Below are positions 1 to 4,831 of a stretch of 6,046 bases of DNA, one piece after another. The position numbers and the translations under genes were made by a program. The notes beneath the pieces were generated by a model. The model was not told where the DNA came from, did not search any database, and saw nothing but the letters and a program-made list of their open reading frames with translations. How positions within the stretch are numbered: the first letter of the stretch is position 1; the number at the start of each line of letters is the position of its first letter. Source of the stretch: an uncultured Comamonadaceae bacterium. GTDB lineage: Bacteria; Pseudomonadota; Gammaproteobacteria; Burkholderiales; Burkholderiaceae_C. Where the stretch lies: the NCBI GenBank assembly GCA_937871735.1, contig CALMOI010000078.1, positions 1 to 6,046 of the forward strand, given 5' to 3'.

Positions 1-196
1 CATCAAAGACATAGGCCGCGTGATCCGCATGTTGGCCGACCGGGGCGACATGGCGATCTTGCTGTGCGAGCAGTACTACGACTTTGCCGAAGAACTGGCT
101 GACGAGTATTTGGTGATGGAGCGCGGCGAAGTCATCGCCCGTGGGCCGGGCTCGGAGATGGAAGCCAAGGGCATACGCCAACTGGTGGCGATTTGA
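1..196 (+). CDS. urtE: Urea ABC transporter ATP-binding subunit UrtE, C-terminal fragment
   Basis: This is the final 64 codons of an ABC ATPase, read in the frame starting at base 2 and ending in TGA at 194-196; the start lies outside the window. The visible protein begins IKDIGRVIR, which in UrtE follows directly after the Walker B/D-loop. It continues with AILLCEQYYDFAEELAD, VMERGEVIARG and the ending IRQLVAI. The EQYYDFAEELAD and MERGEVIARG blocks are characteristic of UrtE rather than the related LivF, which has an EQN block here. In the family, UrtE is one of two cytoplasmic ATPases (with UrtD) that power high-affinity urea uptake through UrtBC using the binding protein UrtA, and the operon is typically nitrogen-regulated. 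Walker A, Q-loop and signature motif are not in the window. The Cys before EQYYDF replaces the usual Val, a minor change. It is convergent with the - strand glycosyltransferase, with 21 bp between stop codons. Confidence 0.9.
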   Translation, partial: IKDIGRVIRMLADRGDMAILLCEQYYDFAEELADEYLVMERGEVIARGPGSEMEAKGIRQLVAI

Positions 197-211
197 GCGG
201 GCGGCGCTGGT

Positions 212-227
212 GCGGGCTCAGGCCCGC
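212..227. terminator. Candidate hairpin between convergent genes, no T-tract
   Basis: GCGGGC (212-217) and GCCCGC (222-227) form a perfect 6-bp GC stem with loop TCAG. The stem can extend by one wobble and one G-C pair to 210-229. It sits between the urtE stop and the end of the glycosyltransferase, and the loop contains that gene's TGA stop (complement of 218-220). A 10-bp direct repeat GCGCTGGTGC (204-213 and 226-235) flanks it. There is no run of T on either strand, so intrinsic termination is not well supported; position is the main argument. Confidence 0.25.
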
Positions 228-1294
228 GCTGGTGCTACGCGCCGCAGCAGCGCTTGCTCGAACAGGCGGGCGCAGCTGTCCCAGTCGCTGTGGCGCACGG
301 TGTTGAAGGCGGCATCTGACATGGCGCGCCAGTCGGCATCGGGCAGGCTCAGCACTTGTTCGGCGGCTTGGGCCAAGGCGGCGGTGTCGCTGATGTTGAC
401 CAAGTAGCCGTTCACGCCATCGGTAATGGCTTCTTCGGGCCAGCCGGTGCGGGTGGAGATCACCGGGGTGCGGCAGGCCATTGCTTCCATTGCGGGCAGG
501 TTGAAGCCTTCGCTGCGGCTGGCGGTGAGCCACACGTCGCAGGCGGCGTACAGGTCGCGGATCGCGTCTTGCGCGGGGTTGTAGACAAAATCCAGCGGCC
601 CCACATCGGCGGGCGGGTGCTCCATGCCGAAGCTGATGGCGCGCAGATCAGGAAAGCGCTGGCGCAGTTGCGCCACAGCGGCCAGCGTGATGTCCACGCC
701 TTTGAAGTCGGCTTGCGCGTACAAAAATCCCACGGTGGGCCGCGCTTGTTTGCCACGCGGGGCGGCAAAAAACTGACTCATGTCCACGCCGTTGGGCACC
801 AAATCGACATCGTGATCGCCGTAGTCGCGGGCCATCACATCTTGCAGCCAGCGCGCCACTGCAATTTTGTGCAGCGGCAGGCGGTAGCTGGCGTGGCAGC
901 GGTCTTGCGGCAGCCAAGCAAAGACTTCGTGGTGCTGCACAAAGTAAATTTTGGTGCCCTTGGCGGGCGACAAGGCCGCCACCCATTCCGCCGTTTCCCA
1001 CCAGGTGGCGATGATCACATCGGCATCGGGCACGTCGCTGTCCAGCACCGGGCGGGGCGTGGCCAGGGTACGGTGATCCAAACCCAGCCCATCCAAGTGC
1101 GAGCGGCTGCTGGGTGCGGTGACGGGTGCGCCGCTCAGCAAGCCGCGCAGGCGCTGCGTCCACGGCGGCTGGGCGTGCGGCTGCGACACCAGCGTGACCT
1201 GATGCCCGTGTGCGACCAGCCATTGCGCATAAATGGCCACCACGCGCAGACCGCCGCTCATGCCCAAGGTGGGCAGCACAAAGGTGATTTTCAT
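218..1294 (-). CDS. GT4-type glycosyltransferase (glycosyl transferases group 1)
   Basis: A 358-residue cytoplasmic GT-B fold glycosyltransferase, predicted to transfer a sugar from a nucleotide-sugar donor with retention of configuration. The N-terminus MKITFVLPTLGMSGGLRVV has the glycine-rich first strand-loop of the family (residues 11-18). VPNGVD (166-171) marks the start of the C-terminal Rossmann domain, and SRSEGFNLPAMEAMACRTPV contains the E-X7-E donor-binding motif (E262, E270). TGWPEEAITDGVNGYLV (283-299) is the usual following block. The ATWWETAEW and YFVQHHE blocks (96-104, 117-123) resemble GT4 enzymes of surface polysaccharide assembly such as rhamnosyltransferases, but donor and acceptor cannot be told from sequence. 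The length is normal and the frame is intact. No Shine-Dalgarno is obvious before ATG at 1294. It lies 60 bp after the helix-hairpin-helix gene and may be cotranscribed with it. Confidence 0.88.
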   Translation of the reverse strand: MKITFVLPTLGMSGGLRVVAIYAQWLVAHGHQVTLVSQPHAQPPWTQRLRGLLSGAPVTAPSSRSHLDGLGLDHRTLATPRPVLDSDVPDADVIIATWWETAEWVAALSPAKGTKIYFVQHHEVFAWLPQDRCHASYRLPLHKIAVARWLQDVMARDYGDHDVDLVPNGVDMSQFFAAPRGKQARPTVGFLYAQADFKGVDITLAAVAQLRQRFPDLRAISFGMEHPPADVGPLDFVYNPAQDAIRDLYAACDVWLTASRSEGFNLPAMEAMACRTPVISTRTGWPEEAITDGVNGYLVNISDTAALAQAAEQVLSLPDADWRAMSDAAFNTVRHSDWDSCARLFEQALLRRVAPARA

Positions 1295-1354
1295 GGCGTG
1301 ATCTGGTGTGGTGGTCGCGGCGCTGGGCCGGTCAGTGGGTGGAGTGACTCGAAA

Positions 1355-2518
1355 TCAGAGCTTGATTTGGTCGCGGACTTTGTCCAGCAGCTTGGGCCCC
1401 ATGCCCTTGACGCGGCACAGTTCGTCGAGCTTGGCATACGGACGGCCTGCAATGATGCCGCGCACCACCGCCACGCCCAGACCCTTGACGGCAACCAGTT
1501 GCAACTCGCTGGCGGTGTTCACCGAAACGCCTTTGCTGTTGTCTTCGACCACGGGCAAGGCTTTAGGCGCAGCGGCTGATTTGGCCTTGGCTTTAGGCTT
1601 AGTGCTCTTCTTGGCGACGGCAGCAGGGGCGGGTGCTGCAACTTCGGCAGTTGCTTCCACCTCGGTCGCTTCGGTTGCGACAACTTCAGCCACAACTGCT
1701 TCGGCTTCTGCCACGGGGGCGGCTGCTTCTTCAGCCACAACCGGTGCGGCTTCGATGATCACTTCAGCTTCTGCGGCCACTTCGGCTTCGGCTGCGGCGG
1801 GGCTGCTCAAGGTGCGGAAGTCACGGGTCAGGTAGCCGCTGGGTGTCCATTCGCGCAGCATCAAGGTCAAGTAGCCAGCGGGCAGGGGCAGAGCGGCATT
1901 GACGTGGTACACGTTGTCGTACCAAGCTGCTTGGCCGCTCAGTTGGCCCAGCACCAAGCTGGCGACCGGGCTGCCCGACCAGCTACCGCCTTGGTAGGCT
2001 TCGGCCAGTGCCCACACTTCCAGCGCCAGCGTGCCGCTCAGGTTGTCGGCGCTGCGCGGGTTGACGATGGCGGCCACTTCCAGCGTGGCAGTTTGCTCGC
2101 CGGGAGTGAAGCTGATGTCGCCTTGCAGGCTCGGTTGGGTGAATTGCTGTGCCTCGCTCAGCACGGCGCTGTCTTGCAGCGTGCTGGGCGCGCCGTTCAG
2201 GCTCGACACCAAGGTCAGCACCAGCGAGTGCTCAGTTTGACCAGCGGGGGGCAGGGCCAATGCGCTGGCGTTGATGGCGTAGCTGGCCTGGGGAAAACTG
2301 GTGTCCAGGGCCAGCTCGGCGACCTTGATGCCGTTTGCCAAGTCGGGTGTGGCGCTGGGTTGGCAAGCCCACAGTTGCAAGGCCCATTGTTGCGCTGCGA
2401 CGCTGTCTGCATCCAACACTTCTACGCTGGTTTGAAGATGCACCCAATCACCATCGAATTGGAAAAACTGAGGCGCTGCAAACTGTGCGGCAGGAGTTGC
2501 TGTGGAAAAAATGCTCAT
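1355..2518 (-). CDS. Helix-hairpin-helix protein with duplicated N-terminal domain and Ala/Glu-rich linker
   Basis: 387 residues in three parts. Residues about 28-108 and 144-223 look like two copies of one beta-rich domain: WALQLWA...VAEL...NASALALPPAG in the first matches LALEVWA...VASL...NAALPLPAG in the second. Residues about 238-328 are a low-complexity linker, first Ala/Glu/Val (acidic), then Lys/Ala/Pro (basic, around 303-320). Residues about 332-387 form a tandem helix-hairpin-helix with hairpins GLG (346-348) and GMG (372-374), starting VNTASELQL as in ComEA/PsbU-type domains; these normally bind DNA without sequence specificity. There is no signal peptide or membrane segment, so unlike ComEA it is probably cytoplasmic. 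I do not recognise the N-terminal domain. ATG at 2518 is chosen because an in-frame TAG lies 30 nt upstream with no ATG/GTG between; no clear ribosome binding site is visible. Function is unknown; nucleic-acid binding is inferred from the C-terminus only. Confidence 0.82.
   Translation of the reverse strand: MSIFSTATPAAQFAAPQFFQFDGDWVHLQTSVEVLDADSVAAQQWALQLWACQPSATPDLANGIKVAELALDTSFPQASYAINASALALPPAGQTEHSLVLTLVSSLNGAPSTLQDSAVLSEAQQFTQPSLQGDISFTPGEQTATLEVAAIVNPRSADNLSGTLALEVWALAEAYQGGSWSGSPVASLVLGQLSGQAAWYDNVYHVNAALPLPAGYLTLMLREWTPSGYLTRDFRTLSSPAAAEAEVAAEAEVIIEAAPVVAEEAAAPVAEAEAVVAEVVATEATEVEATAEVAAPAPAAVAKKSTKPKAKAKSAAAPKALPVVEDNSKGVSVNTASELQLVAVKGLGVAVVRGIIAGRPYAKLDELCRVKGMGPKLLDKVRDQIKL
1684..1741. 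repeat. In-frame 13-bp direct repeat inside the Ala/Glu linker
   Basis: CTTCAGCCACAAC occurs at 1684-1696 and again at 1729-1741, exactly 45 bp apart. On the coding (-) strand this gives VVAE at residues 260-263 and 275-278, a 15-residue period. The surrounding 1625-1800 is rich in CTTCGGC/CTTCAGC-like words encoding Ala, Glu and Val. This suggests the linker grew by in-frame duplication and could vary in length between strains. Confidence 0.6.
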
Positions 2519-2548
2519 GAAAAAACCCGGTTGACGATAAGGACGCGC

Positions 2549-2571
2549 ATTCTACGAACAAGGTATGTCAA
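2549..2571 (-). promoter_or_regulatory. TTGACA and TAGAAT hexamers, 11 bp apart
   Basis: On the - strand a perfect -35-like TTGACA (2571-2566) is followed by TAGAAT (2554-2549), one mismatch from the -10 consensus. They lie 31 nt and more upstream of the helix-hairpin-helix ATG. The spacing is 11 bp, too short for a normal sigma-70 pair (16-18 bp). At 17 bp the sequence upstream of TAGAAT is only GGTGAA, a poor -35. Either TAGAAT acts with a weak -35 or activator, or the match is chance. Confidence 0.3.
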
Positions 2572-2613
2572 TTCACCATGATGGTTGCTGTGCACCATTT
2601 TTGATGAATTGAG

Positions 2614-2630
2614 GGGCAAATCTGGTGCCT
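2614..2630 (-). promoter_or_regulatory. Candidate sigma-54 (-24/-12) promoter
   Basis: On the - strand AGGCACCAGATTTGCCC matches the sigma-54 consensus TGGCAC-N5-TTGC at 9 of 10 core positions. It has the required GG-N10-GC arrangement (GG at 2629-2628, GC at 2617-2616). It lies in the intergenic region about 100 bp upstream of the helix-hairpin-helix start and points toward it; a transcript would begin near 2604 and have a leader of about 85 nt. Sigma-54 promoters need an enhancer-binding activator, and an NtrC-like dyad lies immediately upstream. Prediction from motif only. Confidence 0.42.
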
Positions 2631-2635
2631 GAGTT

Positions 2636-2652
2636 TGCACAAATACGGTGCG
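2636..2652. promoter_or_regulatory. NtrC-like dyad
   Basis: TGCACAAATACGGTGCG has the GCAC-N7-GTGC spacing of the enteric NtrC site (TGCACYA-N3-TGGTGCA) and agrees at 11 of 14 defined positions. An isolated half-site TGCACCA lies at 2591-2597 and another TGGTGCC at 2623-2629, the latter overlapping the sigma-54 element. NtrC enhancers usually sit 80-150 bp upstream of the promoter, whereas this one is about 6 bp from the -24 element. It could therefore act atypically, or be a coincidence. Confidence 0.3.
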
Positions 2653-2679
2653 TTATCTGTCCAAAATCATGCAGATAAC
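2652..2679. repeat. Perfect 8-bp inverted repeat with 12-bp spacer
   Basis: GTTATCTG (2652-2659) and CAGATAAC (2672-2679) are exact reverse complements separated by 12 bp. The element starts 5 bp beyond the stop codon of the ATPase gene and is upstream of the sigma-54-like element for the next gene. The arms are AT-rich and no T-run follows on the - strand, so it is a poor terminator. A two-fold symmetric protein-binding site is equally plausible. Confidence 0.45.
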
Positions 2680-2684
2680 TTGTT

Positions 2685-3824
2685 TCACAGCTCGCCTGCG
2701 TGGTACTTGTCCAGCCAAGGCGAAAGCTCTTCTGCACTCAGGCGTTTGATGCTGCTGCCGTTGGTGTGGCGTTCGCACACCAAAATGGCGTCCGGCTGAT
2801 CAACCAGCGCATCGACCAGCGCCGGGGCGTGGGTGGTGATGATGATTTGGGTGCGTGCGCTGGCTTCGACAAGCAAGTTCGCCAGCGAGGGCAGCACGTC
2901 CGGGTGCAGGCCCAGCTCAGGCTCTTCGATCACCACCAGCGGCGGCGGCGCTGGGTCGCACAGCAATGCCAGCATCGACAAGTAGCGCAGCGTGCCGTCC
3001 GACAAGCGCGTGGCGGGCATGATGCCGTTGGTCTCGATCAGGAAGACTTGGGCGGTACCGCCTTCAATGCGCACGTCCACATCTTCAATGCCGGGGTAGA
3101 CCACGCGCAGCGCTTCCAGCAAGCGGCGGCGGGCGGCCACATTCATGCGCAAGCGGTTGAGCACCAAGCCGAGGTTGGAGGCGTCTTGCTCCAGCTTGTC
3201 GGTGGGCAGATCGGTTTTTTGGGGCAAGCGCGGCGGGGCGTAGCGGCCAAACGTCCACTCGCGGTACAGGCGCATGGCGCGCAATTGGTCGGCGACCCAA
3301 GTCAGCTCGGGGTACAGATCGGCATCGCGCTTTTGCGCCAAGATCGACTGGTCGGGCTTGATCGATTCGCGCAGCAGCTTGCGCTCGCCCAGCGTGGTGG
3401 TGTTGAGCACCGGGCGGCCACCGTTCCAGCGGTAATAAAAGTACGGCTGGCTTTTGCCGGTGTCGGCGGTTTCGTTTTCCAGAAACTCGTCGCTGATTTC
3501 AAAGCGGCCGCCGGTTTCATGGAAGGCCAAGCTGTAGCGGAAGTCTTTGGTGCCGCCCCGGTTGGCGATCACCGCGTCAATGCGCGCATCTTTGGGTGCA
3601 TCCGGGTTGGTGGACTTGTGCAGCCAGTCTTTGATGCCGCCGCCGTCGCGTATCGGACGGGTGATTTGATCTGGCGCGGCTTGCAGCAGCGACAGCGCTT
3701 CGAGGAAGTTGGACTTGCCCGAGCCGTTAGGGCCGATGAGTACATTCAACGCACCCAAGGTAATAGATGTGCTCTCCGGGCCGTAGCTCAGAAGGTTAGA
3801 GATTTGTAGTTGCTTAATTAACAT
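2685..3824 (-). CDS. AAA family ATPase (stand-alone ABC/RecF-like head, COG4637/AAA_21 style)
   Basis: 379 residues with a complete ABC-type ATPase set: Walker A GPNGSGKS (31-38), signature-like LSDGT (274-278), Walker B LVVIEEPE (296-303, with E300/E301), GLHP D-loop (305-308) and the switch ITTHAP with H332 (329-334). The start MLIKQLQISNLLSYGP is the standard strand-turn opening of OLD/RecF/SMC-related ATPases. The insert between the halves (about 55-270) is short, has no long coiled coil, and there is no C-terminal TOPRIM nuclease, so this is a bare ATPase rather than a full OLD protein. Related ATPases are often paired with a DUF4276 or other nuclease partner in defence-type modules, but no such partner follows here; the next gene is the helix-hairpin-helix protein 166 bp on. 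ATG at 3824 is supported by AGGAT 7 nt upstream. Role and partner are unknown; cellular housekeeping or defence are both possible. Confidence 0.87.
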   Translation of the reverse strand: MLIKQLQISNLLSYGPESTSITLGALNVLIGPNGSGKSNFLEALSLLQAAPDQITRPIRDGGGIKDWLHKSTNPDAPKDARIDAVIANRGGTKDFRYSLAFHETGGRFEISDEFLENETADTGKSQPYFYYRWNGGRPVLNTTTLGERKLLRESIKPDQSILAQKRDADLYPELTWVADQLRAMRLYREWTFGRYAPPRLPQKTDLPTDKLEQDASNLGLVLNRLRMNVAARRRLLEALRVVYPGIEDVDVRIEGGTAQVFLIETNGIMPATRLSDGTLRYLSMLALLCDPAPPPLVVIEEPELGLHPDVLPSLANLLVEASARTQIIITTHAPALVDALVDQPDAILVCERHTNGSSIKRLSAEELSPWLDKYHAGEL

Positions 3825-3830
3825 GCGCTG

Positions 3831-3835
3831 ATCCT
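3831..3835 (-). promoter_or_regulatory. Ribosome binding site of the ATPase gene
   Basis: On the - strand AGGAT lies with AGGA 7 nt before ATG at 3824. It is the clearest Shine-Dalgarno in the window and supports this start; the other - strand genes lack one. Confidence 0.6.
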
Positions 3836-3872
3836 ATCAGCCCGGCGCTTGGGCTTGAGGCGCTGTGGTGCG

Positions 3873-4829
3873 TCACGCGGCGTGCCACGGCCCTTGGTAA
3901 GCACGCGCAGCCAAGGTGCGGGCGCTGTAGTCGATGCCGCAAAAGTCAGCGTAGTCGGCCAGCGTGCGCGCGCGGCCCAAGCCGTAAACGCCCAAGTCCT
4001 GCGAGCTTTGCAGCAAGGCTTTGAGCCGCGCCCGCGAGCGCTGCTCTAGCGTCCACCAGCTTTGCGTGCGCTGGGCATCTTGCGATGCGTCCCAGTGCAG
4101 CGGGCGCGTGGGTGCATTGCCGTTGGCGCTGCGGTACAGGTGCGCCAACGGCAGCCCCGGAGTGTGGAAGATGTCCCAGCCGTGCGTGAACAGCCGCGCC
4201 GCCAGCGATTGCTCTTCGCCATGAAAGTACAAATACGGGTCGTAGGGGAAGTGCGTCACCAGCTCGCCCGGCGCGAACAAACAGCCCGCCCCCAAGTGAA
4301 AGCCCCGCACCGCGTGCTCACTTTCGACCGGGTGCGCTTCAAAGCTCAACACCGGGTGTTCGGGGTCAAACTGGCAGCCGGGTTTGACCACATGCGCCAG
4401 CACGCTGGTCGTGGTGATTTGGCGCACCGGCTGTCCGTCGTGCAGCTCAAACGCATTGGGATAAGACGAGATCACGCAGTGGGGCTGATGCACTTGCAGC
4501 GTCTGCATTTGGCCGATGAGCTGTGCATCCCAGTGCAAATCAAAGTCCATGTGCGAGTCGATTTGCAAGAACCAGTCTTCGTCGGCATAGAGCGTCATGG
4601 CCAGCGCGCGCGCCCAACACGGGCCACGCGCTTGCAGCGGGTCGATCTGCACTCGGCTCAGGCGCGCTGGTGCGAGCGCGGTGGGCAGCAGCGGCAGCGC
4701 GCCGGGCGGGCTTTGGTCAATCACGCCCAAGTGCAGCTGTTCGGGCCAGCGCGCCTGCTGCACCGCACGTTGCAGCGTGAACGGCAGCACCGGGTCTTGG
4801 TAAGCGGCAACGCTGACAAAAATGCTCAT
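3873..4829 (-). CDS. GlcNAc-transferase-like glycosyltransferase (GT60 / Gnt1 family, PF11397 type)
   Basis: 318 residues resembling the GT-A enzymes whose eukaryotic member, Dictyostelium Gnt1, adds GlcNAc to hydroxyproline on Skp1. Family-like features in order: the opening IFVSVAAYQDP (3-13); the conserved RGPCWARALA region (68-77); LQIDSHMDF (88-96), where the acidic DSH takes the place of the metal-binding DXD motif; the GAGCLFAP block (180-187); YFHGEEQSLAARLFTHGWDIFHTP (201-224); and HLYR (230-233). There is no signal peptide or membrane segment, so it is likely cytoplasmic. The assignment is by recognised motifs, not a search, and donor and acceptor are unknown in bacteria. The start is chosen because MSIFVS places the first strand at the N-terminus as in the family. 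It begins 2 nt after the helicase stop (TGACCATG) with no clear ribosome binding site, which suggests translational coupling; the ATPase follows 48 nt later. Confidence 0.8.
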   Translation of the reverse strand: MSIFVSVAAYQDPVLPFTLQRAVQQARWPEQLHLGVIDQSPPGALPLLPTALAPARLSRVQIDPLQARGPCWARALAMTLYADEDWFLQIDSHMDFDLHWDAQLIGQMQTLQVHQPHCVISSYPNAFELHDGQPVRQITTTSVLAHVVKPGCQFDPEHPVLSFEAHPVESEHAVRGFHLGAGCLFAPGELVTHFPYDPYLYFHGEEQSLAARLFTHGWDIFHTPGLPLAHLYRSANGNAPTRPLHWDASQDAQRTQSWWTLEQRSRARLKALLQSSQDLGVYGLGRARTLADYADFCGIDYSARTLAARAYQGPWHAA

Positions 4830-4831
4830 GG

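Noticed and set aside
1295..1354. Promoter or terminator in the 60-bp gap between the helix-hairpin-helix and GT4 genes
   Set aside because: No -35/-10 pair, no stable hairpin with T-run and no Shine-Dalgarno could be identified; only a short GAGTCACTC palindrome is present.
1355..1530. Helix-hairpin-helix segment as a ComEA competence protein
   Set aside because: The domain is ComEA-like, but the protein has no signal peptide or membrane anchor and carries a large unrelated N-terminal part.
356..1579. Long + strand open frame (407 codons) antisense to the GT4 and helix-hairpin-helix genes
   Set aside because: It lies opposite two well-supported coding sequences, its translation is Gly/His/Gln/Arg-rich with no recognisable motif, and high GC readily produces such open antisense frames.
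2700..3809. + strand open frame (369 codons) mirroring the ATPase gene
   Set aside because: It is an exact shadow of a gene with all ATPase motifs in order; the antisense protein shows no domain signature and has a composition typical of shadow frames.
3845..3863. Stem GCGCTT/AGGCGC between the GT60-like and ATPase genes as a terminator
   Set aside because: Six pairs including a wobble, a 7-nt loop and no T-run; it sits between closely spaced genes that are more likely cotranscribed.
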